Positions 17,296 to 25,289 of a stretch of DNA of 64,000 nucleotides are shown here, piece after piece. A program made the translations under genes and the position numbers. The DNA is from Novosphingobium sp. (lineage in GTDB: Bacteria > Pseudomonadota > Alphaproteobacteria > Sphingomonadales > Sphingomonadaceae): the NCBI RefSeq assembly GCF_020852455.1, contig NZ_JADZAT010000010.1, positions 372,001 through 436,000 of the forward strand, written 5' to 3'. The notes below the pieces were generated by a model. That model was not told where the DNA came from, made no database searches, and saw nothing but the letters and a program-made list of their open reading frames with translations. How positions within the stretch are numbered: the first letter of the stretch is position 1; the number at the start of each line of letters is the position of its first letter.

Positions 17296-17528
17296 GCTGC
17301 AAGCCTCTCGATCCGGTAGTTTTCGATCACCATGTTGGCGAGCAGCTGCTTGCACATGGTTTCCAGCTGGTCGTCGGTCACGCTGGCATCGACATCAAGC
17401 TCGATCATCTTGCCGGCGCGAACATCGTTGACGCCATTGATCCCCAGGCCTTCGATCGCATGGTGGATCGCCCGGCCCTGCGGGTCGAGCACCCCGTTCT
17501 TGAGGGAGACGAATACGCGGACCTTCAT
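17292..17528 (-). CDS. purS: FGAM synthase subunit PurS
   Basis: The 78-residue structural subunit of the PurSQL complex, which helps pass ammonia from PurQ to PurL. The sequence [18 protein letters not shown] is the family start, followed by [19 protein letters not shown] and the C-terminal [13 protein letters not shown]. Start at ATG 17528. Directly upstream of purQ and coupled to it. Presence of purS shows that purL in this organism is the short, Gram-positive-like type. Confidence 0.96.
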   Translation of the reverse strand: MKVRVFVSLKNGVLDPQGRAIHHAIEGLGINGVNDVRAGKMIELDVDASVTDDQLETMCKQLLANMVIENYRIERLAA

Positions 17529-17619
17529 GGGGCGGGCCTTTCGCTGGCAAGGGGGAGGTAACGAAGGCGCCTATGCCTCCAAGGGCCGCGAAGGGCAAGG
17601 GCGGCCGTCGCCTTGTCGC

Positions 17620-18297
17620 TCAGCCTTCCACCGAATCCATCACATAGCCCAGGGAGCGGACTGTGCGCAGCGGATCGGGCGCCCCGGAGGCGATCAGGGC
17701 GCGGCGCAGGCGGCCGATCCAGACGTCCACAGTCCGATCATCGATCGCTTCATCGTCCTTGCCCAGCCGGTCGATCAGGGCGGTGCGGCTGAAGACCTGG
17801 TCGGGGTGCTCCATGAAATGCAGCAGCAGGCGGAACTCGTTGGGGCGCATTGCCACCGGTGCGCCATGGACGCGCACCTGATGCGCGGTCGGATCGAGGC
17901 TGATCGCGCCGTTGACGAGCTGGCGGCGCTGCGGTGCGGGTTCATCGGCCACACTGTCGATCCGTTCAAGCAGCCGTGTGACGTCGAGCGGGCCGATCAG
18001 ATAGTCGTCAGCCCCGGCCTGAAGCGCGCGGCGGCGGGCTTCCTGGCTCGGCTCGTCGAGGACCAGAGTGAGGTGAGCGTCGCGGGTCGCTTCGGTCTCG
18101 CGCAGACGGCGGCACAACTCCAGTCCCGACATCGTCGGGCAAAGCCAGTCGATAAAGCCCCATACCCTGCCATCCAGTGGCCCGGATGGCGGCAGCTCTT
18201 CGAGCGGCACGATCTCCCAACCGGGCCGTTTGCGCGCGATGTCGGCCAGCAGTCCGGCGGGCGGGGCGGTAAGCAGAAGTGTCGTATGCTTGTTCAT
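17620..18297 (-). CDS. PhoB/OmpR-type winged-helix regulator with degenerate receiver
   Basis: A 225-residue response regulator. The receiver (about 1-120) has Asp50 in FIDWLCPTMSG, similar to the phospho-Asp environment of PhoB. It lacks the acidic pair at the end of the first strand (LLLTAPP instead of a DD/ED), has no conserved Thr/Ser (LVLDEP) and has Gly102 in DDYLIGPLD where Lys is normal. The C-terminal winged helix (about 128-225) is well formed: LTxxEF-like MRPNEFRLLLHFMEHPDQVFSR and DRTVDVWIGRLRRAL. It is therefore probably phosphorylation-independent or atypically controlled. No kinase is adjacent. It is divergent from a secreted protein; the shared promoter has Pho-box-like repeats on both strands. 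Confidence 0.88.
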   Translation of the reverse strand: MNKHTTLLLTAPPAGLLADIARKRPGWEIVPLEELPPSGPLDGRVWGFIDWLCPTMSGLELCRRLRETEATRDAHLTLVLDEPSQEARRRALQAGADDYLIGPLDVTRLLERIDSVADEPAPQRRQLVNGAISLDPTAHQVRVHGAPVAMRPNEFRLLLHFMEHPDQVFSRTALIDRLGKDDEAIDDRTVDVWIGRLRRALIASGAPDPLRTVRSLGYVMDSVEG

Positions 18298-18345
18298 GAC
18301 CGGACATAGTTTTGACGATTGAGCGACATCATATGCGCTGCGCAA

Positions 18346-18383
18346 GTGACGGATTCGTGATGGAATTGTGACAGTCGGGTTAC
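18346..18383 (-). promoter_or_regulatory. Pho-box-like array before the atypical regulator
   Basis: On the plus strand GTGACGG (18346), GTGATGG (18357), GTGACAG (18368) and a weaker GTTACGC (18379) recur at exactly 11 bp. On the minus strand, the direction of the regulator, three read CTGTCAC, CCATCAC and CCGTCAC. Direct 7-bp repeats on an 11-bp period are the PhoB layout (CTGTCAT repeats). The regulator ATG is at 18297, about 50 bp downstream of the nearest repeat. Binding by PhoB itself, or by this regulator, is inferred. Confidence 0.65.
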
Positions 18384-18390
18384 GCCGCGA

Positions 18391-18409
18391 TTGTCATATT
18401 GCTGTCACA
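18391..18409 (+). promoter_or_regulatory. Pho box before the secreted protein
   Basis: TTGTCATATTGCTGTCACA has two TGTCA repeats (18392 and 18403) spaced 11 bp with an A/T-rich linker, very close to the PhoB consensus. A TATTCT at 18442-18447 is a possible -10, although its distance from the box is longer than usual. It lies 45 bp before the ATG at 18454. Confidence 0.65.
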
Positions 18410-18453
18410 TGAAAACGCATGAATCCTGCGGCTTGCGGCGCTATTCTGCGGAC

Positions 18454-18996
18454 ATGTCAAAGTCGAACCCGCTTCGTCGTCTGCGCCTTGGCGCGTTCCT
18501 GGCCCTGCTTGCGTTGGCGGGGCCGGCCTGGGCGGAAAAGCTGTCGTTCGATCACCGGCTCGTGCCCGCGTTGAAGGCGGCGCTCGATAGCGGCAACGCC
18601 GCGATGATCGACTACGATGGGTCCAACCCGCGCTATATCACCGATGTCATTGCCGTGCGGGGGCGTTCGGCCAAAGACTGGGACGAGGCGCTGGTGATCA
18701 TTGCCCGGGCTCCGGGTGCAAAGGTGCGAACCGCCGCGCAATGGCTGGATGAATTGCGCGGCGATGCCCGGCGGCGCTGCGGCGTCGATCTGGCGGTTCT
18801 GTCGCAGGACGCGCGCACCATTCTTGCCGAGCGGCGCGCCGACAAGTGCCCCGGTTCCTATCCGCGCAATGCGATCTACCTGATCGTGCAGGGCAAGGGC
18901 TCGCTGTTCATGCTGGCGGTCCTGTCACGCGATGACCTTGACGCGGCATCGCGCGGGCAATGGCTGGCGATGCTGCAATCGGCCCACATTGAATAA
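18454..18996 (+). CDS. Secreted protein of unknown function
   Basis: A 180-residue protein with a clear signal peptide (basic LRRLRLG, a hydrophobic stretch, AWA cleavage near residue 26). The mature part has no recognised domain. Visible features are an alternating basic/acidic sequence, a NARDQDARTILAERRADKC-like region with one cysteine, and a second cysteine (RRRCGVD) that may pair with it. ATG 18454 follows a weak GCGGA; a further upstream ATG at 18409 overlaps the Pho box and is unlikely. The Pho box and the neighbouring TonB receptor suggest an envelope role under phosphate limitation. Function not known. Confidence 0.6.
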   Translation: MSKSNPLRRLRLGAFLALLALAGPAWAEKLSFDHRLVPALKAALDSGNAAMIDYDGSNPRYITDVIAVRGRSAKDWDEALVIIARAPGAKVRTAAQWLDELRGDARRRCGVDLAVLSQDARTILAERRADKCPGSYPRNAIYLIVQGKGSLFMLAVLSRDDLDAASRGQWLAMLQSAHIE

Positions 18997-19001
18997 CGGC
19001 T

Positions 19002-19028
19002 GACACATTCCGGTCACCTCGCTGTCAC
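19002..19028 (+). promoter_or_regulatory. Pho-box-like repeat before the TonB receptor
   Basis: GACAC at 19002, GTCAC at 19013 and GTCAC at 19024 repeat with 11-bp steps, and the last two form GGTCACCTCGCTGTCACC, similar to a PhoB site. It lies 138 bp upstream of the receptor start. It matches the repeats in the adjacent divergent promoter, which suggests a shared regulator. Confidence 0.55.
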
Positions 19029-19165
19029 CCCAGCTACGCCGAGGAGTCACACGGCCCGCCTAGTTCGGCGGCGAGGCCGGACGGGGGCGATTCGCATATC
19101 GCAGGGGTCCTTCCCGGGCCGGCGTCGAACCAGACAGACGCCATTTGAACCAGGGAATGAACCCA

Positions 19166-21613
19166 ATGATCCGCTATTCTTGCCGCTCGACCGCTTCCTT
19201 TGCCGCGCTGGCGGCCAGCCTGCTGATGGCTGGCACCGCGCACGCTGCGGTCAAGGTGACCGACGACCGTGTGACCGTCGATGCCGCCGCGGGCGATGCC
19301 GATGCTGCCGCCGAACCCGCGACAAGTTCTCCCGAGGATGCTGGCAGCGAAACCCGCGACCCGGGGCTGACCGAAATCGTCGTTACCGCAACCAAGCGCG
19401 AAACCAATCTGCAGAAGACCCCGATCTCGATCTCGGTCATGGGCGCGGAAATGATCCGCGAACGCAAGGTGCAGAGCTTGCTCGATCTGGGTGATGGTTC
19501 GATCCCGTCGCTGCGTGTGGCGACCTATGAATCGCGCCAGACCGCACTGACCGTGGGGATCCGCGGGATCGTTCCGGGCGATGCGAACCAGCCGGCCCGC
19601 GAACCGGGTGTCGGGGTCTATATCGACGGGATCTACCTGGCCCGCCAGCACGGCCTCAACGCCGCACTGTTCGAAGTGGACCGGATCGAAGTGCTGAAGG
19701 GCCCGCAGGGCACCCTGTTTGGCCGCAACACCGAAGGCGGTGCGGTCAGCCTGATCAGCAAGGCTCCGACCGGAGAATTCGGCGGCCGCATGAACGTGGG
19801 GGTTGGCAATATCGGCAGCTATAACGCCGGCCTGCACCTCAACTTGCCCGAAGTGGCCGGCTTCGCGCTCAAGCTCGACACCGTGATCAGCCATCAGGAC
19901 CCGACGGTGAAGAACCCGCTGCAAGGCCAGGCCGGATGGAACCAGTACCACCGCTATGGCGGGCGGCTGGCCGCACGCTGGAAGCCGATGGACGGCTTCA
20001 CCGCCGATTTGGCCTTTGACATCAGCCGTGATGAGAACACCCCGTTCTACAGCCAGCTGATCAATTTCAATCCGGATGGCTTCCCGGTCGCCACGCTTGC
20101 GCAGATCCAGGCCAACGGCAACCAGTTGCCCGCCGGCATGATCGCGCCGCTGCCGTCAATGGTGGTCGTCACCGGTGATCGGATGGATGTGGCCGATATC
20201 GGCGTTCCGCAGCAGGTCAGCCTGGGCAAGACCAAGGGCTTTTCGAGCAACCTGCGCTGGAAGGTGGCGGACGGGCTTGAGCTGCGTTCGATCACGGCCT
20301 GGCGGACCGTCGATTCGGAACAGTGGGACAATTCGGGCGGCGCGCACCGCAGCCCTTCGTTCCTGCCCAGCCAGTCGTTCAGCCGCTATTCGCTCTCGTT
20401 TCTCAACGCCCGCCAGTTCAGCCAGGAATTCCAGGCTGTGGGCGGTCTGGGTAATGTCGATTACGTCTTTGGGCTCTATTACTTCAACGAGCGCGCCGAA
20501 GAGGTTGCGGCTACCCCCAACACCAACCAGTGGAACTCCACCGGGACCGGCTATACCATTCGCGATGCGATGACCTGGCAGCGTTCGGCGCTGTCGATCA
20601 GCCGCGCCAGCTATGCCAATTCGAAGAGCTATGCGGCCTTCGGGCAGATGACCTGGCATGCCGGAGACAGCCTGCACCTGACCCTGGGCGGGCGTTACAC
20701 CCACGACGAAAAAAGCGGCGACCTTTACAAGGTCAACAACGTCGCTTCGGCCTTCCCGTTTGCCTTCAAGTACAACCGCTTCGATCCGCTGGCGGTGCTG
20801 GCCTGGGATGCCAGCGACAACATCAATCTCTATGCCAAGTATTCGACCGGGTACCGCGCCGGCGGGGCCAGCTCACGCTCGATCAGCTATGCCACTTTCG
20901 GGCCGGAAAACGTCAAGGCCTATGAAATTGGCGCCAAGACCGAATTCTTCGATCGCCGGGTGCGCTTCAATCTGGCCGGTTACATCATGGATCGGTTCGA
21001 CAGCCAGTTCGACTTCGACTTCTATCAGGTTCAGACCAATGGGTCAGTTCGTCACACGCTGGAAACGGTCAATGCCGCCGGCGTCACCAAGATCCGCGGG
21101 CTGGAAGCTGATCTGACCGTGCGGCCGGTCGAAGGACTTTCGATGGGGCTGTCCTATTCCTACACCTGGTGGAAGGTGCCGCCGACCCCGAACCCGCTGG
21201 TGACCGGCAACCCGCTCCAGCCGCTGTTCCTGGTCTACACCCCGCCGCATGCGTTCTCGGGCAACATGGACTACACCCTGCCGCTGTCGGGTGATAACGG
21301 CATGGCGCTCAAGTTTCACGTTGATGCCAACTATTCCGACCCGCACTACAGCTTCGACAACGAGCCGGTGCTGGTGGACAAGAGCTTCCTGGTCAACGCC
21401 CGCCTGGCCGTGGCCGACATCCCGATGTCGAGCGGCGGACAGAAGCTGACTGTGTCGCTGTGGTCGCGCAACCTGTTCAACGAACAGCACATCTATCGCC
21501 GTTCGAATGCCAACCGCCAGCCGATCGACGGCAACTACCGTGCCGTGGTGGGCGACTATGCCAACTTCAACGCCCCGCGCACCTTCGGGGTCGAAGCGAC
21601 GCTTTCGTTCTAG
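19166..21613 (+). CDS. TonB-dependent outer-membrane receptor
   Basis: About 815 residues. A signal peptide (ALAASLLMAGTAHA) is followed by an alanine/acid-rich spacer and the TonB-box region EIVVTATKRE. The plug contains PISISVMGAEMI, VGIRGIV, YIDGIYLARQHG, VDRIEVLKGPQGTLFGRNTEGGAV and NVGVGN. The rest is a 22-stranded-barrel pattern ending in FNAPRTFGVEATLSF, with a C-terminal Phe that targets the BAM machinery. Start 19166 is preferred because AGGGA lies 9 bp upstream; 19157 is in frame. It takes up a ligand across the outer membrane using TonB energy; the ligand is unknown. The Pho-box-like repeats upstream suggest a phosphorus-containing ligand. Confidence 0.9.
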   Translation: MIRYSCRSTASFAALAASLLMAGTAHAAVKVTDDRVTVDAAAGDADAAAEPATSSPEDAGSETRDPGLTEIVVTATKRETNLQKTPISISVMGAEMIRERKVQSLLDLGDGSIPSLRVATYESRQTALTVGIRGIVPGDANQPAREPGVGVYIDGIYLARQHGLNAALFEVDRIEVLKGPQGTLFGRNTEGGAVSLISKAPTGEFGGRMNVGVGNIGSYNAGLHLNLPEVAGFALKLDTVISHQDPTVKNPLQGQAGWNQYHRYGGRLAARWKPMDGFTADLAFDISRDENTPFYSQLINFNPDGFPVATLAQIQANGNQLPAGMIAPLPSMVVVTGDRMDVADIGVPQQVSLGKTKGFSSNLRWKVADGLELRSITAWRTVDSEQWDNSGGAHRSPSFLPSQSFSRYSLSFLNARQFSQEFQAVGGLGNVDYVFGLYYFNERAEEVAATPNTNQWNSTGTGYTIRDAMTWQRSALSISRASYANSKSYAAFGQMTWHAGDSLHLTLGGRYTHDEKSGDLYKVNNVASAFPFAFKYNRFDPLAVLAWDASDNINLYAKYSTGYRAGGASSRSISYATFGPENVKAYEIGAKTEFFDRRVRFNLAGYIMDRFDSQFDFDFYQVQTNGSVRHTLETVNAAGVTKIRGLEADLTVRPVEGLSMGLSYSYTWWKVPPTPNPLVTGNPLQPLFLVYTPPHAFSGNMDYTLPLSGDNGMALKFHVDANYSDPHYSFDNEPVLVDKSFLVNARLAVADIPMSSGGQKLTVSLWSRNLFNEQHIYRRSNANRQPIDGNYRAVVGDYANFNAPRTFGVEATLSF

Positions 21614-21640
21614 GCTGGCGCAAACCTTTCCTCCCTGTAC

Positions 21641-21676
21641 GGGCGGGTGACCTCTGTCGCCCGCCCGCCTTTTTTG
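21641..21676 (+). terminator. Intrinsic terminator of the TonB receptor
   Basis: Arms GGGCGGGTGA (21641-21650) and TCGCCCGCCC (21657-21666) pair with one G-U pair around a 6-base loop, then GCC and a T-run at 21670-21675. It separates the receptor from the VWA gene. Confidence 0.85.
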
Positions 21677-21731
21677 GGGAAGGGGCGAGTGCTGATTACA
21701 TTGATGAAAGTTGCGAAACAGAACGATTTGC

Positions 21732-21743
21732 ATGTTATAACAT
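21732..21743. promoter_or_regulatory. Perfect palindrome upstream of the VWA gene
   Basis: ATGTTATAACAT is a perfect 12-bp palindrome flanked by TGC/GCA, 46 bp before the VWA start. It could be a small repressor operator or overlap the promoter -10 (TATAAC). No regulator can be named. Confidence 0.35.
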
Positions 21744-21789
21744 TGCACGTTAGCCTTCGAGTCCTTCAACTTGAGAAGGAGGCGAAGGC

Positions 21790-23589
21790 ATGACATTCCA
21801 TGGTCTATCGCGGACCCGCCCGGCGGGCCTTGCACTCACTCTCGCACTGGCGCTGCTTGCACCGCCGGCCTGGGGGCAGGACACCACGACCGAAGAGGAG
21901 GAAGGCGGCGACAGGACGATTATCGTCACCGCCACGAAGATTCGCCAGGGCGGGGCGCAGGATATCGCGCATTTCCGTTCGGTTTCGCTCAATGGCGATT
22001 TTCTGCCGGCAACCAACGATCTGACGATCGAGGGCTTGATGGGCGAACACGATCTGACCCTGCCCGAAGGCAGGCCGTGCCGGCAAACCTTTTGCCTGAC
22101 CGGCGCGGCGATGCCGGCGGCACTGCCGCTGCGGCCGGATGACCAATGGTTCGTTGGCCTGGGCTTTTCGTCGAACGTCGATGCGAACAAGCTGCAACGC
22201 GAACCGCTCAGTCTGGTGATGGTGGTGGATCGCTCAGGGTCGATGTCTGGCTGGCCGATGCAGCAGGTCAAGTACGCGCTGCATTCGGTTACCGGCAAAT
22301 TGCGCAAGGGGGACCGGATCGGGATCATCATCTACGGTGATGAGCCGCTGACGCATTTGCCGATGACCGAATGGTCGGGGAACGAGGACAGCATCAACGC
22401 AGCGATCGACTCGATCGCAATCGAGGGCTCCACCGCGCTCGAAGACGGCTTGCGAGCCGGCTATACCATGGCATCCGAAGAGCTACGGCGCAGTCACGGC
22501 AAGACCCGCGTGATGCTGTTCACCGACGAAAATCCGAATGTCGGAGACACCAGCGCTGAAGGGTTCATGGCCCAGGCCGAGGCCGGATCGCGCAGCGGGG
22601 TGGGCCTGACCACCTTTGGAGTCGGCGTCCACTTCGATGCCGAGCTGGCCACCCACGTTTCCAGCGTGCGCGGCGGAAACCTGTTCTTCATCGACAACGA
22701 AGGGTCGGCCAAGCAGGTCTTCGACCGCGAGTTCTTCAACATGGTGAACGAAGTCGCGCACGATATCGATTTGGCTTTCGTGCCGCCGCCCGGCTTCAGG
22801 ATCACCGGGGTCTTCGGGGTACCCGACGAGCTGATGACCAGCGCGCCCGAGGGGGCGATCAAGGTCCACATCTCGACCGCGTTCCTTTCCAGCAACGGCG
22901 GCGGGATCTACCTGACATTGGCCAAGGACAGCGCGCATGCCGATCTGCCTGCCGCAAGTCTGGCCCAGGGCGCGCCGCTCCTGACCGGCACGCTGCGCTA
23001 TGCCGATGCGCGGACCGGCAAGGTGGATCAAGACAAGATCGTCGTGCTGCGCCCGGGCAACGAACCCGCACCGGTCGCGCTGGGCAAGGCGCAGCTGCTG
23101 GTTGACGAATTCGTCACCATGCGCTCGGCGCTGGCCGTCTATCACGACAAGAACGACAAGAAGGGCGCGTTCCATCAGCTGGACGGCCTGTCGAAACGCC
23201 TGGCGCTGAGCGGCATTCCTGGCATGAACGGCGAACGCAAGCTGGTTGACGGGTTGCGCGACCGGGCGGCCTATGTCGCCGGTTACGCCGGCGAAATGCC
23301 CAAGGCGCTTCGGCCGCTGGCGCTCAAAGGCGAATGGAAAGTGCTGAGCCGATCCGGACTGACCGATATTGCCCGCGGCGACAGCGTTGAGATCACCGAA
23401 GACGGTGAATTCATCACCACCCGCGTGCGGGGTGAAGATGTCAGCCAGACCATCCAGGTCAACGACCGGCAGCTGCGGCTGATCGACGAAAATCTGGTGT
23501 TCAACTACCGGATCAAGGGCAACCGGCTGGCCCTGATCAGCGAAGACGGAATGAGCGAACTGGTCTTGCAGCGCGACCAGATCGACTGA
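21790..23589 (+). CDS. VWA-domain exported protein with TonB-box-like motif
   Basis: A 599-residue protein with a signal peptide (ALTLALALLAPPAWG). Soon after the predicted cleavage is RTIIVTATKIRQGG (about residues 42-55), which is like the TonB box and plug start of TonB receptors, yet no barrel follows. A von Willebrand A domain covers about 140-320: MIDAS DRSGS (D147, S149, S151), GSTALEDGL and LFTDEN. The rest is a beta-rich C-terminal region, ending LVLQRDQID. It has no transmembrane segment. VWA proteins bind ligands through a metal ion. The context (TonB receptor upstream) and the motif suggest a periplasmic or outer-membrane partner that may contact TonB. Confidence 0.85.
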   Translation: MTFHGLSRTRPAGLALTLALALLAPPAWGQDTTTEEEEGGDRTIIVTATKIRQGGAQDIAHFRSVSLNGDFLPATNDLTIEGLMGEHDLTLPEGRPCRQTFCLTGAAMPAALPLRPDDQWFVGLGFSSNVDANKLQREPLSLVMVVDRSGSMSGWPMQQVKYALHSVTGKLRKGDRIGIIIYGDEPLTHLPMTEWSGNEDSINAAIDSIAIEGSTALEDGLRAGYTMASEELRRSHGKTRVMLFTDENPNVGDTSAEGFMAQAEAGSRSGVGLTTFGVGVHFDAELATHVSSVRGGNLFFIDNEGSAKQVFDREFFNMVNEVAHDIDLAFVPPPGFRITGVFGVPDELMTSAPEGAIKVHISTAFLSSNGGGIYLTLAKDSAHADLPAASLAQGAPLLTGTLRYADARTGKVDQDKIVVLRPGNEPAPVALGKAQLLVDEFVTMRSALAVYHDKNDKKGAFHQLDGLSKRLALSGIPGMNGERKLVDGLRDRAAYVAGYAGEMPKALRPLALKGEWKVLSRSGLTDIARGDSVEITEDGEFITTRVRGEDVSQTIQVNDRQLRLIDENLVFNYRIKGNRLALISEDGMSELVLQRDQID

Positions 23590-23614
23590 GCTTCGATACA
23601 CGGTTCCACCATGG

Positions 23615-23645
23615 GGGCGGGCAGCACAGGTTGCCCGCCCGCTTT
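23615..23645 (+). terminator. Terminator after the VWA gene
   Basis: GGGCGGGCA (23615-23623) and TGCCCGCCC (23632-23640) form a nine-pair stem with an eight-base loop, followed by GCTTTTT. A good Rho-independent terminator between the VWA gene and the efflux operon. Confidence 0.85.
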
Positions 23646-23668
23646 TTCATTCGTATGACCTGACTTGA

Positions 23669-23692
23669 TTATAACTGACTGGTCAGTTATAA
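23669..23692 (+). promoter_or_regulatory. Perfect palindromic operator of the TetR gene
   Basis: Arms TTATAACTGAC (23669-23679) and GTCAGTTATAA (23682-23692) are exact inverted repeats around a two-base centre, ending 8 bp before the TetR ATG. It contains ACTGACTGGTCAGT, resembling the core sites of TetR/AcrR regulators, and a TATAAC that may be the -10. Binding of the adjacent TetR protein would repress the whole operon. Confidence 0.8.
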
Positions 23693-23700
23693 AACGAATC

Positions 23701-24318
23701 ATGCCGCGACCTTCCGTCCCCACACGCCGTGCCGACATTCTGCTGGCGGCGCGCGACGTGTTCAACGCGCGCGGTTACGCCGGCACGCGGATGGACGATA
23801 TCGCCAGGGCGGCGGGCATATCGAAGGCGGCGCTCTACCTACAGTTCGATGGCAAGGAGGCGTTGTTCCAGGCGCTGGTCAACGAACTGATCGAAACCAT
23901 GCTGCCGCAGGCCGCGCCCGCCGAATTTGGTGACCTGCCGGCCGAGGCGATCCTGCGCCAGTTCATCCTGTTCATGGCCAGCCGCCTGACCCAGCCCGAA
24001 ATGGCCTTCGTGCCGCGGGTGATCATCGGTGAAGGGGCGAATTTCCCCGATCTGGCGCGGTTCTATCACGAAGAGGTGATCTCGCGCGGGATGGGGATCG
24101 TCGAACGGATCGTGCGGCACGGGATCGCGCGCGGCGAATTCGCCTGTGACGATCCGGTCCAGGCCTGCCGCACGATCATCGGCGGGGTGCTGATCGCGGC
24201 GATCTGGAAGACCACTTTCGAACCGGTCGGCGCAGAGCCGATCGAACCGGCTGCCATGGCGCAAAGCCATGCCGACACCATTCTCAACGGCCTGCTGACA
24301 AGGACGACCACGCTATGA
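23701..24318 (+). CDS. TetR/AcrR family transcriptional regulator
   Basis: A 205-residue regulator. The N-terminal helix-turn-helix is RADILLAARDVFNARGYAGTRMDDIARAAGISKAALYLQFDGKEALFQA (residues about 9-57), a strong TetR match. The C-terminal ligand domain resembles the AcrR type with a helical REEV-like end. First gene of an operon with an HlyD-type adaptor and an ABC exporter, with overlapping starts, so it should control that efflux system. Start ATG 23701 sits only 9 bp from the operator, giving tight autoregulation. The inducer is unknown. Confidence 0.92.
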   Translation: MPRPSVPTRRADILLAARDVFNARGYAGTRMDDIARAAGISKAALYLQFDGKEALFQALVNELIETMLPQAAPAEFGDLPAEAILRQFILFMASRLTQPEMAFVPRVIIGEGANFPDLARFYHEEVISRGMGIVERIVRHGIARGEFACDDPVQACRTIIGGVLIAAIWKTTFEPVGAEPIEPAAMAQSHADTILNGLLTRTTTL

Positions 24319-25289
24319 GCGGCCTTCCCAAACCCCTGATCGCAGTTGTGGTGCTGGCGCTGGCCGGCGGCGCGGGCTGGTACCTGACCCGCAGCGAGGA
24401 ACAGGCCCAGTGGCTGGGCTATGTCGAGGCGGAGACGGCTTATGTCGCCGCACCGGTGTCGGGCCGGCTGGCGCAGCGGATGGTCGATCGCGGTGCCAGC
24501 GTGGCCGCAGGCGCGGTGCTGTTCTCGCTCGATCCCGAAACCACCGATGCCGATACCGCGCGGATTGAAGCGCAGGTTTCGGCCGCGCAGGCGCAGCAGG
24601 CCGATCTGGCCCAGGCCCGCCAGCGTGCGCCGGAACTGGCGGCAGCGCGGGCTGCGGAGGCTGCGGCGCAGGCCCAGCTGACCAAGGCCCAGGCCGATTT
24701 CAACCGGATCGACGCGCTGGCCCGGCGCGGTTTTGCCAGCCGCTCGCAGCTCGATACCGCGCGCGCCGCGCGTGATAGTGCCTCCGCCAGCCTTGCTCAG
24801 ACCCGTGCGCAGGTCGCCTCGGGTGAGCTGACCGCCGGGCGGCAGGGCCAGATCGCCGCAGCCGGGGCCGAGGTCGCCGCGAACCAGGCCGCGCTGCGTG
24901 CCCAGCGCCAGCGCCGCCGCGAAATCGCGCCGATCGCGCCCGAAGCGGGCGTGGTCGAGCAGACCTTCTACAATCCCGGCGAATGGGTGCCAGCCAATGC
25001 TCCGGTGGTTTCGGTGCTGCCCGACGGGCGGCGCAAGCTGCGCTTCTATGTGCCGCAAGACCGGATCGCGACGCTCAAGCCGGGGATGAACGTGACCTTC
25101 AGCTGCGATGGCTGCGGCGATCCGCGCCAGGCGCGGATCAGCTATATTTCCCCGCGCGCCGAATTCACCCCGCCGGTGATCTATTCCGAACGCGCCCGGG
25201 CCAAGCTGGTCTTTCTGGTCGAGGCCGCGCTGCCTGCCGGTGACAAGCCGCTGCCGCCGGGGCTGCCGGTTGAGGTCAAGCCGCAATGA
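24315..25289 (+). CDS. HlyD-type membrane fusion protein
   Basis: A 324-residue periplasmic adaptor with one N-terminal membrane anchor (AVVVLALAGGAGWYL). It has the lipoyl half-motif (AETAYVAAPVSGRLAQRMVDRGASVAAGAVLFSLDP), a long alanine/glutamine-rich coiled coil (about residues 85-190) and the second half-motif (IAPIAPEAGVVEQTFYNPGEWVPANAPVVSVLPDG), then a beta-barrel. Similar to YbhG of the YbhGFSR exporter. The ATG overlaps the TetR stop, and its own stop overlaps the ATPase start by 4 bp. It should link the inner-membrane ABC exporter to an outer-membrane channel encoded elsewhere. Confidence 0.93.
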   Translation: MSGLPKPLIAVVVLALAGGAGWYLTRSEEQAQWLGYVEAETAYVAAPVSGRLAQRMVDRGASVAAGAVLFSLDPETTDADTARIEAQVSAAQAQQADLAQARQRAPELAAARAAEAAAQAQLTKAQADFNRIDALARRGFASRSQLDTARAARDSASASLAQTRAQVASGELTAGRQGQIAAAGAEVAANQAALRAQRQRRREIAPIAPEAGVVEQTFYNPGEWVPANAPVVSVLPDGRRKLRFYVPQDRIATLKPGMNVTFSCDGCGDPRQARISYISPRAEFTPPVIYSERARAKLVFLVEAALPAGDKPLPPGLPVEVKPQ

